A stretch of 64,000 bases of DNA from Ailurus styani (GCA_002007465.1 LNAC01000351.1:67328-131327); one strand, 5' to 3'; shown: positions 47,977-59,527, counted from the first letter of the stretch. The notes: generated by a model not told the origin, from the letters alone. Numbers and translations are program-made.

Positions 47977-48616
47977 TATTCATTTCCCTTGATGAATCCA
48001 TAGTCTGAGTTACTGATCATCTTCTCAAGTGGGTCAATTAACTGTTCTTCACCATCTGTTTGGCCAGTGATCTGGTCTCTTGCTTCCAGTCATATGCAAT
48101 GGCCTTTAACAGTGTGGGGTACTGAGAATACTGGAAGGGCACCAGATTGGAGAGTATCTGGCCATAAGAAAACACCATAGAATAAATATCTGAATATTTA
48201 GAGAGCATGAAACGTGCAACTTTAAAATATTGTTTTGAAAATCTTACTTCTGGCTTGCAACTCTGCTATCAATGCAGTACGTGTAAATATCATGTTTACC
48301 CGCTTGACAGTCATTCCTCTGTGAGATAAATGTGTCATTTGTTTGAGGAATTTTAGCAGAGTTGGCAGAGATCGTATTTGACCTTCCTTGTTTATTATAC
48401 CTTTCACTAATACCTGTTGGATTCTTATTTCAAAGGACAAACATGTTTTTTAACCAATGTAATACATTTTAGCAGTATTAAATCTTTCGGCAGTTTGATG
48501 TTCTTTATTAATCCATTCTTGGAAAACTAGGTGAACTTTCATTGTTAATGATGAAAATAAAATAACCATATTGTATTGGAAAAGGATCCTTAAAGCATGC
48601 TTGTCAGGCTTAGCCT
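47977..48616 (-). pseudogene. Probable decayed retrocopy of a cellular protein gene, parent not identified
   Basis: Read on the minus strand, four protein-like blocks follow one another in different frames. Block 1 (about 48616-48450) contains H-A-L-R-I-L-F-Q-Y-N and F-Q-E-W-I-N-K-E-H-Q, then a stop. Block 2 (48440-48222) contains G-Q-I-R-S-L-P-T-L-L and T-A-L-I-A-E-L-Q-A-R. Block 3 (about 48220-48090) contains M-L-S-K-Y-S-D-I-Y-S and F-Q-Y-S-Q-Y-P-T-L-L-K. Block 4 (about 48092-47979) contains D-G-E-E-Q-L-I-D-P-L-E-K-M and ends G-F-I-K-G-N-E followed by two stop codons. The order suggests about 200 codons from the C-terminal end of one protein, interrupted by at least three frameshifts and a stop. 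I do not recognise the parent. No introns are evident, but I also see no clean poly-A tail or target-site duplication, so an old retrocopy is favoured over a dead exon cluster without being proved. Confidence 0.55.
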
Positions 48617-49854
48617 AACATTTTCATACCTATATTTAATCTAGTTAGAGCTTTAATCGAGACCCCTGTTTTTAACATGAAAATGATATAATTTTTAGCA
48701 TGAAAATACAATTTTAAGTATGATTTTGAAAGTGGATTATAGAAAATTTTATGCAGTATTTAAACGAAGATTCATTCAAAGTCCTTATTCAGATAATTTA
48801 TCTTGTGTTCAACAAGAAAGGGCATAGATACATGGAGATAGATGCGTGGAGATCTGTATCTATGTAACAACTACATTTTTTTTCTATGTTCAGTAAAGTG
48901 TATCTATTAGAGTTAAAGAAAAACAAAATTAAAATATAATGGTAAGTGCTGATTTTAAAAAAACTAATTTTTTTAGCCCTTGCACACAGAGTTTTCTACG
49001 CTTTATATCTGATATTCTTTTAAATTTCCCGAATAGCCAATGAACTACATGCTGCTATTATCATCACATTACATATGTTAATGATAAAATAAAGTCCTTG
49101 GGAAATCCAGAAAAAACATTTATTATCAGGAAGTTATAGGATGAGTCACAACATTTTATAACAGTGCCGAATTTAGCCACAGGATCTTTAGATTTTCACA
49201 CAAGACCACAATGCATGTATACATTATTAATAAAACCTTGAGAACCAAAAATGGATTGACTAAAGAAAGTATACTCTGCAGATCATGTCACTAACAAATG
49301 ATACATTCGATTTCATAAGCTCCCATAAACTAGAAATGACATTCAAAGTGGAAACAGTTGTAAACAAGCATGGTTAAAATCTGTAAGTCCAAATGAATTT
49401 TATCCTTCTAGTACTTGGAGAATCACTACTAGTGAACTTTTGAAATGATAGAAGAAATAAGAACAATGTACCAGGCTGGATCAGGGCAACATTTTCGAAC
49501 AAACAAGAGGAATCTGATTGTTGATGCTGTCAAGTGGACAATATACAGCTCGTTACAGTAGTGGTGACAATAAACCAAATAAAGAAACTTTTATTTCCTG
49601 AAAACCTGAGAAACTAAACTTGAGCTTCTTTCTTCCTCTTTCCTGGAAACAAAGCCTAAACACAACATGGGAATGAATGCGAGGTTGAAATATCTGAAAA
49701 GTGAAGACCAGAATTCTGGAAAGCCCCTGATACAAGAGAAAGGGGCTGATTCCCGACGTGTGTAGGACTGTATGTACATGGGGAGGAAGGGATGAAGGAA
49801 GGTGAAGCATGGGAAATACAGGCAAGGGAAATGTTGGGGCAGGTTTTTTTCTTA
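48617..49854. other. Unique DNA, no gene recognised
   Basis: No element that I can name. A weak MIR-like antisense patch is possible near 49010-49150. The overlapping frames at 49553-49915 show no domain. Confidence 0.45.
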
Positions 49855-50930
49855 AAGTTTTATTATGAAAATGCTCAATGTACAGGAAGTTGAAATACTT
49901 AGAGAAAACACTCACTTCCTAGATTCTACCATTAACTTTCTAAAAGATGCACTTTATTTTTTGGAGCAGTTTTAGGTTCACAGCAAAATTGAGCAGAAAA
50001 TGCAGAGTGTTTCCATATAACCCCTGTCCCCACAACTCCTCCCACTATCAACATGACTCATCAGAGTGGTACATTTGTTAAAATCAATGAACCTATATCA
50101 ACCATCCCTGTCCCTCAAAGTTAAGAGTTTACATTAGGGTTCTTTCTTGGTGTTGCACATTCTATGGGTTTTAACAAATGTACAATGATGTATTCACCAT
50201 TATTGTATCACACAGAATAGTTTCATTGCCTGAAAACCCCCGTGTTCTGCTTACACATCCCTACCTGCTCCTAACCCCTGGCAACTGCTGACCTTTTACT
50301 GTCTCCATAGTTTCGCCTTTTTCAGAATGCCATATAGTTGGAATCAAACAGTCTGTGGCCTTTTAATAATGGTTTTTTTCACTTAGAATGTGCACTTCAG
50401 TTTCATCCATGTCTTTCCATGGCTTAATAGCTCCTTTCTTCTTAGTGCTGAATAATATTCCATTATCTGGATCTACTACAATTTATCCATTTAAATACTG
50501 AAAGACATCTTTTTTGCTTTGAAATTTTGGCAAATGTGCATATAGCTGCCATAAACATCTGTGTGCAGGTTTTTTTTTTTTTTTTACATTTTTATGTTTG
50601 TATTGAGCTTAANTTTTTTCACTTAGAATGTGCACTTCAGTTTCATCCATGTCTTTCCATGGCTTAATAGCTCCTTTCTTCTTAGTGCTGAATAATATTC
50701 CATTATCTGGATCTACCACAATTTATCCATTTAAATACTGAAAGACATCTTTTTTGCTATGAAATTTTGGCAAATGTGCATATAGCTGCCGTAAACATCT
50801 GTGTGCAGGTTTTTGTGTGGACTGAAGTTTTCAACTCAATTTGGTTAATACCGAGGAGTATAATTGCTGGATTCCATGGTAGAATATGTTTAGTTTTATA
50901 AGAAACTGCCAAACTGTCTTCTAAAGTGGC
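49855..50930 (-). mobile_element. Old L1 (L1M-type) 3' portion, antisense
   Basis: Plus-strand text is the reversed 3' end of an old mammalian L1: 'ggagcagttttaggttcaca', 'catgtctttccatggcttaa', 'gctgaataatattccattat', 'gaaactgccaaactgtcttc'. The first 90 bases (49855-49945) look like another L1 3'UTR piece. It is interrupted at 50930/50931 by the MaLR element and resumes, after missing sequence, at 53155. It contains the suspect duplication around the N at 50613. Confidence 0.85.
50374..50813. other. 200-bp duplication across a single N (probable misassembly)
   Basis: Positions 50374-50573 and 50614-50813 carry the same roughly 200 bases of L1, differing at three sites that I see (tactac/taccac, gcttt/gctat, ccata/ccgta). 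Between them lie a T run, about 28 unrelated bases and one N at 50613. The second copy continues correctly into L1, the first does not. Confidence 0.92.
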
Positions 50931-51484
50931 TGCTATGGACTGAATTGTGTCTCCAAAATTTACATGTTGAAACCTTAAACTCTGGTGTGATACTATTTGG
51001 AGATGAGGGCTTTGGAAGATAATTAGGTTTAGATGAGGTCATGAGGACAGGGCCCTCAAGAATAGGACATCAGGGCGCCTGGGTGGCTCAGTGGGCTAAA
51101 GCCTCTGCTTTCAGCTCAGGTCATGATCTCAGGGTCCTGGGATTGAGGCCCTCATCGGGCTCCCTGCTCAGCGGGGAGCCTGCTTCCCCCTCTCTCTGCC
51201 TGTCTCTCTGCCTACTTGTGATCTCTTTCTCTCTCTCTCTCTGTGTCAAATAAATAAATAAAATCTTTAAAAAAAAAAAAGAATAGGACATCACAGAGCT
51301 TGCTCTGTCTCTCTCTCTCTTCCATGTGAGGATACAACAAGAAGGTGCGCCATCTGCAAGCCAGGAAGAGAGCTCTCAAAAGGAGCTGAACATACTGACA
51401 ACCTGATTTAGAGTCGCAACCTCCGAATCTGTGAGAAAATAATTTGATGATATTTTGTTATGGAAGCACAAGTTCGCTAATACA
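50931..51484 (+). repeat. 5' LTR of the MaLR element
   Basis: Starts TGCTATGGACTGAATTGTGT and ends near 'cgctaatacag' (CA at 51483-51484). About 334 bases remain when the SINE and one target-site copy are removed. Confidence 0.82.
51073..51278 (+). mobile_element. Young SINEC inside the MaLR LTR
   Basis: Head gggcgcctgggtggctcag, body close to the young consensus, CT repeat and AAATAAATAAATAAAATC tail with a 12-A run. A perfect 15-bp target-site duplication, aagaataggacatca, lies at 51058-51072 and 51279-51293. Confidence 0.98.
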
Positions 51485-52762
51485 GATATTGACCTGAGAA
51501 GTGAGTGTTATTATAACAAAATACTTAAAATGTGGAGGCAGCTTTAAAACTGGATAATGGCTAGAGGCTGGGGAAGTTTTAAGGTGCATGCTAGAAATAA
51601 GGATATTAAGGATGATTCTGGTGAGATCTCTGATGGAGCTGAGAACATGTTATTGGTGAGTGGAAGAAAGTCCATCCTTGTTATAAAGTGGCAAAGAACT
51701 TGACCGAACTATTTTCCAGTGTTTTGTGGAAGGTAGAACTTGTGATGAATTTGGATATTTAACTGAAGATATTTTAATTAAATTGTTGCAAGAGCAGCTT
51801 AGTTCCGCATGACGACTTACAGTAAAATGTGAAGGGAGAGAGATTAGTTGAAGAAGGAATTATTAAGCAAAAAGGGACCAGGATTTGAAGATATGGAAAG
51901 TTCTCAGCCTATTCACATTGCCAAAAATGAAAAAGCATGTTCTGACGAAACATTAAGGGTGTGGCTGCTATCACTTGATATAGGAACAGAAACATTGTCA
52001 GTTTGAACTGAAGGGGACAGAGATAGGACAAAGGAAAGGAATGCGGTTGGCCTTCCTGGGCTTGATAAGATGGGATGATAGTGTTACTTGGTTGCAAAAT
52101 TGTGTTATTTCTCAGGAAGAGGAAAAAATGTCCGCAAAGGTAATTCACATTTCATCAGGGTAACTGCCTTGGTTTCAATAGATCAGATGGCCTCCATTCA
52201 AAGCCCTGAATGTAGGAATGCCTGGCAGAACCATGGGGTTGGATCACTTGGCAGAGCCTGGGGCGGGGGGGGGGCAGAACGCTGTCTCAGTCCAGTCATG
52301 GGGACAAAACCCGACTTAAAGTCATGGGAATGATGCTATTGTCTTAGTGGTTTTTGAAGATAGAGAATCAAACCAAAAAGTATTGTATTCAATGCTTAAG
52401 ATGTAATGGAATTTGTCTTGCTAGGTTTTGGACTTGCCTGAGACCCATCACTTATTTCTTCCAATTTCTTCCTTTTTGAATGGAAATGTCCATCCTATGC
52501 CTATTCCACCGTTGTATTTTGGGAATGCATTAACTTGTTTGGTTTCACAGGTTCACGGATGGGGAGGAATTTTGTCCTAGGATGAATTCTGCCTTGAGTT
52601 TCACCAATAACTGCCTTAAATGATATTTATATGAAACTTTTTTGCCATTAGATTTTATAACTGATGCTAGAACAAGTTAAGATTTCTGGGGCTGTTGGGA
52701 TTCAATGAATACATTTTACAGACAAGAAGGACATGAATTTGGGGTGGGGGGCAGAGATGGAA

Positions 52763-53154
52763 TGCTATAGATTGAATTGTGTTGTCCTCACCCAAATTCA
52801 TGTGTTGAAGCCCTATCAACCAGGCTTGCTATATTTAGTGATAGAGTTTCTAAGGTTAAGTGAAATCATTTGGGTAAAATTTACTGGAACTGGTGGCCTT
52901 ATAAGAAGAGGAAGAGGAGAAAGAGGGAGACAAAAAAGACAGAGATCATGAAAGAGAATGATCCCGGGAAAGGCTAGGTGAGCACACAGTGAGAAGGAAG
53001 TTATCTTCAAGTCAAGGAAAGGGTTCTCACAAGGAATCAAATTAGCCAGCATCTTGATCTTGGACTTCCCAGCCTCCAGCACTGATAGAAATAAATTTCT
53101 GTTGTTAAAGTTACTCAGTTTATGATATTTTATGATGGCAAACTGAGGAAGACA
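52763..53154 (+). repeat. 3' LTR of the MaLR element
   Basis: Starts TGCTATAGATTGAATTGTGT and ends near 'actgaggaagaca'. It contains 'gccttataagaagaggaaga' and 'ttgatcttggacttcccagc', both typical MaLR LTR landmarks. The polyadenylation-type signal AATAAA is at about 53090. The overlapping open frames on both strands are not genes. Confidence 0.85.
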
Positions 53155-54240
53155 GATCTATTTTGACTTAATTTTTGTTAATGGTATGAAGTCTGTGTCT
53201 AGATTCTTATTTTTTAAATTGTTTTGCATTTAGTATCCTAGGACCATTTGTTGAAAAGACTATCCTTTCTCCAATGAATTGCCTTTGCTCCTTTGTCATA
53301 ATTGATTTGATTATATTTTTGTGAGATTATTTTTTTCTGCTCTCTATTCTGTTCCATTGATGCATTTTTCTATTCTTTTGCTAATAAAATGCTGTAGTAA
53401 GTCCTGAAGTTGGGTATTGTTAATATTTGAAATTGTTCTTTGATATAGAGTTGGCTATTCTGAGTCTTTGCATTTCCATATAAACTTTGGTATCAGTTTG
53501 TTAATATCCTCAAAATAATTTGTTAGCTTTTTGATTGGGAATTTGTTCGTTTGTTTTTTAGATTTTATTTAATTACTTGAGAGAGAAAATGAGCACACAC
53601 TAGCAGGAGGAAGAGCACAGAGAGAGAGAGAAACAGACTCCTCTGTTGAGCAGGGAGTCTGATATGGGGCTTCATTCTAGGACCTTGGGATCATGACCTG
53701 AGCCAAAGGCAGACGCTTAACCAACTGAGCTACCCAGTGCCCTGACTGGGAATTTGTTTAATCTTTGGATTGAATTTGGAAAGAATACTGCCATTCGTAT
53801 AATATTGAGTCTTCTTATATACATGGAATCCATGTTCATTAATTTATGTATCTTTTATTTTTTTCACCAGAGTTTTATAGATTTCCTTATATAGATCTTA
53901 TACATAGTATGTTAGGTTTATAGCTAGATATCAGATTTTAGATTCTAATATAAACTATATCATATTTTAATTTCAAATTCTAATTGTTCATTGTTAGTAT
54001 ATAGTAAAGCATTTGACTTATTTTATGTTCGTTTGTGACCTTGCTATAATTACTTATTAGTTCCAGCAATTTCTGTTGATTTGGTATTTCCTATATAGAT
54101 AATCATGTCTCTTATGAACAAAGAAATTTATTTTCTTTTTTCCCAATATGTATACATTTTATTTCCTTTCTTTGTCTTATTGCATTAGTTATGACTACCA
54201 ATATGATGTTGCCTAACAGTGATGACAGAAAATATCCTTC
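53155..54240 (-). mobile_element. Old L1 ORF2 portion, antisense, continuation
   Basis: Reversed L1 ORF2 text: 'aggaccatttgttgaaaaga', 'tgcctttgctcctttgtcat', 'ctctattctgttccattgat', 'cttgctataattacttatta', 'tttcctttctttgtcttatt'. Compared with the usual L1 order, several hundred bases between the piece ending at 50930 and this piece are missing, so the MaLR insertion point is accompanied by a deletion or the two pieces are separate. The 76-codon frame at 54112-54342 is the local ORF2 remnant. Confidence 0.85.
53548..53742 (-). mobile_element. SINEC inside the old L1
   Basis: Antisense SINE with 'tagattttatttaattacttg' on the left and the head 'ccaactgagctacccagtgcc' on the right. The target-site duplication is tgattgggaatttgtt (53532-53547) versus tgactgggaatttgtt (53743-53758), with one mismatch. 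Confidence 0.96.
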
Positions 54241-54309
54241 CACTGTTCCTAATTTTAGATGGAAAGCATCTATTTTCTTACCATTAAATCTAAAAGTGTA
54301 TATAGAACT

Positions 54310-55395
54310 GAATATTGTATTAGGAGCAAGGAAAGTTCTCAAATAAATAATCTAATTTTGTACTTCAAAAAACTAGGAAAATAAGAGCAAAATAAACCCA
54401 AAGCAAAAAAAAATAGTAAAGATGACAATTAAAATTTTAAAAATTGGAAAAATGCAGAAGATATAAAAATCAATAAAACAAAAAACTGGTCACTTAAAAA
54501 AACCATTAATATTAACACATCTCTATCAAGATTGATAAAAATAAAGAGGGAGAAGCCACAAATCATCAATGCTGGTAATGAACAGGGACTTTCACTCTAA
54601 ACCCATAAGATTAAAAGGATATTAAGGTAATCCTAAAAAAATTCACTTTATAAATTTGAAAATACTGATACATAAGTATTGTTAAAAAACACGTATTACC
54701 AAAATTTAACTGTGATGAAGACAATCTATACAGTCTCATTAACCATTAAGTAATTGAATTTTAATTAAAATGTCTGAACATTAATCCCTAGCTCCAGACT
54801 GTTTTACCAAAGAAATTCTACCAAATATTTAAAGACCAATTAGTACTGATTTTACACAATGTTTTCCAGAATATATAAAAGAAGGAAACACTTTCCACCT
54901 CAGTTTATGAGACCAGTCAGTATTACCCTGATATCAAAACCAGAAAAAGAAACTATAGATAAAAGAAAACCACAGGCCATGAACCAAGATGCAATATCCT
55001 CAACAAAATGTTAACAAATTTAATCCAAAATTGTGTAAAATAATTATACACTACGACCATGTGTGATTTTCAGGTATATAAGACTGGTTCAGAGTTTAAA
55101 AAAATAGTCAATAAAAATTATCAACTGGCAGAAGAAGAAAAATTATATGGTTATACCATGTGATGTAGTAAAACCCAATACCCATCCATGATAATAACAA
55201 AGTCATTTTTGTCAAATTATCAATAAAGAGGAACTACAACTGTATTTACAAAAAAAATATGGAAAACATCAAACCTAATGAAATGGTGAAAGAGTAAAAT
55301 GTTTTACTCCTAAGATTGGAAATGAAGTAAGGATGTCCAGTTTTATGACTCTTATTCAACATAATACTGGGAGTTCTAAGCATTACAATAAGCAT
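54310..55395 (+). mobile_element. Old L1 ORF2 segment, sense (head to head with the previous L1)
   Basis: Sense-strand ORF2 text from the region upstream of and including the reverse transcriptase: 'ttctcaaataaataatctaa', 'aaaccagaaaaagaaactat', 'cctcaacaaaatgttaacaa', 'aattatacactacgaccatg', 'gtaaggatgtccagttttat', 'attcaacataatactgggag'. It ends near the point in ORF2 where the antisense piece at 53155-54240 starts. Many stops. This is either a separate insertion or the inverted 5' part of the same L1. Confidence 0.8.
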
Positions 55396-55690
55396 ATATG
55401 ATATGTGATATAGTAATATATGCTATATATTACATATTATGATTTATAATATAATATTTATATGTATAAATAATATGGGGTAAATACAAAGCAAAGAAAA
55501 ACATCTAGAAAATTACATAGAGCTTAAAATTTTAATACTATATTCAACTTTATATGTGCAATATATATGTATATATAATACATATGTGTATATACACAAT
55601 TTATAAATATGTTATAGGCATGTACTATATGTGTATATATAATATGCATATTGTACATCTAATACATAGAAAATAAGATATGTAACAGTT
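55396..55690. repeat. AT-rich, TATA-type low-complexity region
   Basis: Nearly 300 bases dominated by short TA/ATAT/TATGTATA runs with many small self-complementary stretches. It follows the L1 segment directly. Confidence 0.85.
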
Positions 55691-55734
55691 TTAGAAGGAT
55701 TATGGACTTTTAAAGGTAATAGTTAAAACTATAG

Positions 55735-55835
55735 CTTTTAGAAAAAATAGAGAAAATCTTCTAAATCTAGGACTAGGCAAAGAACTCATAACCTTGACAT
55801 GAAAGCACAATTCATATTGAAAAATTCAAGACACT
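55735..55835 (+). mobile_element. Possible further L1 ORF2 piece, sense
   Basis: 'gagaaaatcttctaaatcta', 'ggactaggcaaagaactcat' and 'catgaaagcacaattcatat' fit a later part of L1 ORF2. If correct, the sense L1 reaches further than the reverse-transcriptase region, with the TA-rich tract replacing part of it. Confidence 0.5.
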
Positions 55836-56097
55836 TCTAAGCTGGATGGGACCTCAGGTAAAAACATAGTGTATACTGGGACTGTCCTACGTAGCAAGTG
55901 TTCATGTTGTACAAGATTTAAATTCTTCATTGCTAGGGACATAATAGCATTATACACACAAAATATTGGACAGTAAGCACAGAATATGGCTGTCTTAACC
56001 AAGTCATGTTAAGATTTTTTTTTTTCAGAGAAATAAGAGACAAGGCTTAGGAGACTACAATGGTAATTTTATTCTAAATATATTGAAGTGTCATGAT

Positions 56098-56250
56098 CTT
56101 TTTAAACTCTTTTTAATTTGAAAATAGTTGACACAAACACAGTTATATTAGTTTCAGGTATAGAACATAACGATTCAATTTTTCCATACATTATGCTTTG
56201 TTCACCACAGGTATCGCCCTCTTAAAAACACCCTCTAAATTATTCCACCA
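56098..56250 (-). mobile_element. L1 3'UTR fragment, antisense
   Basis: 'tttgaaaatagttgacacaa', 'atattagtttcaggtataga' and 'cattatgctttgttcaccac' match the reversed L1 3'UTR block common in carnivore genomes. Confidence 0.7.
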
Positions 56251-57271
56251 GCTATTTTGGACCTAGAATCTAATTTCAGGCTTCTTTTTAGGTAATGGAG
56301 CATAATTCAGAGAATCATCCAGTTCAATGGTATTTCACTTAATTATCAATGAATACAATTTATTTCTCCAAAAAATATAAAAAAAATATTTCAAAGTGTT
56401 AGGTAACAATCTATTATTTTGATGACTGTATTGTCAATGTATAGATTGATTAGACTTTAAAATTCTTAAGGATGTTCAATTACTTCCATGGATATTAGAA
56501 ATATCCATTGTATGTGACAAAAAATGTGCATTGTCACAATATAATGAAAATATTTATACTATGTCACTTTGAAAAATTCTTCCTGTATTGACCATACATG
56601 TATATAAAAGCTCAGATTTGTTCTTTAAAAGGTAGAAAAAGTCCTTTGTAATGGAAAAATACAATGGACTAGAATAAAAATAACTGAGTTTTTTTAATGA
56701 ACTTCAATTATGTGCTATTTGTCATCTAGCCAGTTAGTCCCATGGTGTTGGGTTTGAAAGATAGGTGGGGGAAAAAAAAAAGAGTATGGCTAGGAGGGAA
56801 ACAATAGATGGAATAAAATAAGAAAGGATGGCAAAGGGTACCATTGCAGGAATAGCAAATTATTCATTCAAGTGTGTTCATTAAAATGTTAAGATAAAAC
56901 CTTCTCTGCATTATCTTCACTGTGGAAGAGAAAGGATATACTAACAGTAAAAAAGTAAAAGAGGATAATCACAGAGTAAAAAGACACATCAAGAGATGGA
57001 ATAAAGTTGCTTGTATGACAAATTAATGAAATAATTACTTTTAAATATTTTGCTTTGCACTTGTGAAAATTTTTGCATAGATCTTTACTTGGATTTAGAT
57101 TCTAAGAACAGCTAAACTAACTGTATTTTCTCTTAGGTTTCCCTTTTGTAAACCAGGAATGATTAATTTTTACCACTTGACATCAGACAGAACTAACAAA
57201 TAACATTGGGGGAAATATGAAGTAAAGGAGAAGTGAAGTGTTCAGAAAAGTAATTGGACTTAAAATTAGAA
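56251..57271. other. Unique AT-rich DNA, no gene recognised
   Basis: Nothing identified. Confidence 0.5.
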
Positions 57272-57287
57272 GAATATAGTTAACTTT

Positions 57288-57486
57288 TTTTAAAAAAGAT
57301 TTTATTTATTTATTTGACACAGAGAGAGATATCAGATCACAAGTAGGCAGAGAGGCAGGTAGAGAGAGAGGAGGAAGCAGGCCCCACTGAGCAGGGAGCC
57401 GGATGCGGGCTTCGATGCTAGGACCCTGAGATCATGACCTGAGCTGAAGGCAGAGGCTTTAACCCACTGAGCCACCCAGGTGCCCT
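57288..57486 (-). mobile_element. Young SINEC, antisense
   Basis: Full-length copy with head ending 'ctgagccacccaggtgccc'. A perfect 16-bp target-site duplication, gaatatagttaacttt, lies at 57272-57287 and 57487-57502. A small deletion lies in the middle ('gcaggccccactgagcaggg'). Confidence 0.98.
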
Positions 57487-57502
57487 GAATATAGTTAACT
57501 TT

Positions 57503-59513
57503 AAATAATTTCTTCCTAAAAACAAGTGTGCCGTAAACAATTTGAGAACTTTTTGTTTTCTTTCATTCTTATACCTTAGCAGAGTTGTCCACTTACTACC
57601 CCAGTCAGCGAAAATGGTATATATATACATTTTAAGTACTTAGTAATTATCAGTTCTCATGAGTTAGGAGGGACACAAAAGAGAGGTACAAGGATTGGAC
57701 AGGTGGTTAGATATTTAAATGTGGATTTAATGCCCTTAGGAGTACTTACGTAATATGTGCTTAAGCAGTTTAGATGTGCTTATTTATTTAGGTATCTCCC
57801 TGATCACTCATGATAAAGCATGTGCCAAATCGTGTTATGAAAAGCTGAGCACATTTAATTGTAACATGTGAGATTTGTTTTGATCTTTTGCTAAGGACGC
57901 TGACAGGTAAATGTTTGTGAATCCATCATTTGGCAAATTGTTACTGTCAATTTGATGACATAAAAGTAGGACTTTAAGTAGAGCAGTTCCCAGGAGCAGA
58001 TGGGAGAGAAGAAATACTTCAAAATCATCCGTCATTTTTTCACGGCACTTCCTGAGACTACCTACAGGACAGAATATAACTGGTCAAGCCACACGGGCTA
58101 CATAACAAAGACTCCTAAACTAAACCTTTCCAGTAATGTATGGGTTTTTGTCAAAAAGTAGGAAAGGCAGTTGCACATGTGAAGATGCAGGAAAGGTTGG
58201 GTACATGGTTGCCTGGTATGGATTCATTTGCATATAAATGCCTTTGTGATGTTTTAATCACTGTTTCTAAATAATACTTAGATGGTGTTCTGAAATCATC
58301 CAATACAATGTAAAAAAAAATGTGGTTTGCATATAAATTACTTTTTAACCTTTCATTTTTCTTTCCTCCTTCTCTTCCATCTTCCATATTCCTACTTTAC
58401 CTCTGAACTGGCTATCACAGTTGTATAATCTATTCTATAGTTTATTAAGTTATAATCAACCCCCATTAAAAATCTAGAAGTATAAAACAAAGATGTAATG
58501 AACAAAGCCCTAGCTCTTCACAGTTTGGCTATGTATTAATATAAACAGATAATTACAAGTGAAAGAGTATTTAAATATTTTTATGTTGTGTTAGATGAAA
58601 TATTTTGCATTCTATAAAGATATTTTAATTCCATTAAGTATGTCTCTTTTATCTTTTTTCATCAAGTTTTCTACTTGATTGGTCAAATTGTGAAGGAGTC
58701 TCCTTATATTATTCCAATAAGATAGACATTTTCTCATGCTATCTCTACATTTATTATCAATTTTATATTTTTTGTATTTTTTAATTAATGATTTGGGGCT
58801 CATGATTGTATATATTTTTAAAATGTAAAGTGTTTTGAGCTGACATCGTCATTGGGGATGCATAAGACATCCCTAGTTTTTGCCCCTTTTTAACATCCAA
58901 AATTCTCTTTAGCCTTTGAGAGTTGTTTTCAGTCCTAGCATTAAAGGTACTCCTGTGTTATTCAGAGGCCTTTCTATAATTCTGGACTGGAATTGGCCAT
59001 CCATAGAACATAAAATAATTTCCCTGCTTGTCTGCTCCCTAAACCCCATGCTCTAAGGATGGGGGAGGAAAATAAAGAAGGAACAGAGTACCTAGCACTT
59101 TGAAAAGAAGCTAAGTGTGGAATCAGAACAGACCCAGCAGGAAAGGCCTTCAGTTAAAAGCTGAAGTAACGTGCTCAAGAGAGGGAAAGAGAGGAGATCA
59201 GATAAGGGGGTTTCCCAGGACCTGCACAAGGTGGACCCCTTGTGCTTGGAAAAATGATTCTAGGGAAAAAACGAAGAATCATTATGTACCACTTTTGACA
59301 TAATGATGTGTCTAAGGGTAAGGTTGTTGGTGATTGCTAAGGGACTATATCAGCTACATATTAAAGGTCATTGCTATGCAACGTTTGTTTCCATCACATG
59401 TGAAACAAGTAAAAAAGACACTTAATGTCCATTACTGAGAAACATTAAGGTCTCTGAGCTTACTCTGAGAAAATTTTATCTATATTTAGTGAAGAAGGAA
59501 AATTAAGGCAATG
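57503..59513. other. Unique DNA, no gene recognised
   Basis: About 2 kb. 59030-59330 is richer in G and purines than its neighbours and carries an open frame of 62 codons (59115-59303, plus), but no domain is seen. An old retroelement piece is possible but not supported. Confidence 0.45.
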
Positions 59514-59527
59514 ACTAAGTACTTTTT

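Larger units (their letters stand above)
50931..53154 (+). mobile_element. Two-LTR MaLR element (MLT1/MST-like)
   Basis: Complete layout LTR-internal-LTR: 5' LTR 50931-51484 (including an inserted SINE), internal region about 51485-52762, 3' LTR 52763-53154. The internal part begins with MaLR-like text ('aatgtggaggcagctttaaa', 'actggataatggctagaggc') and has no gag or pol frame that I can recognise, as usual for these non-autonomous elements. It lies inside the antisense L1. The LTRs differ at many positions, showing great age. Confidence 0.82.
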
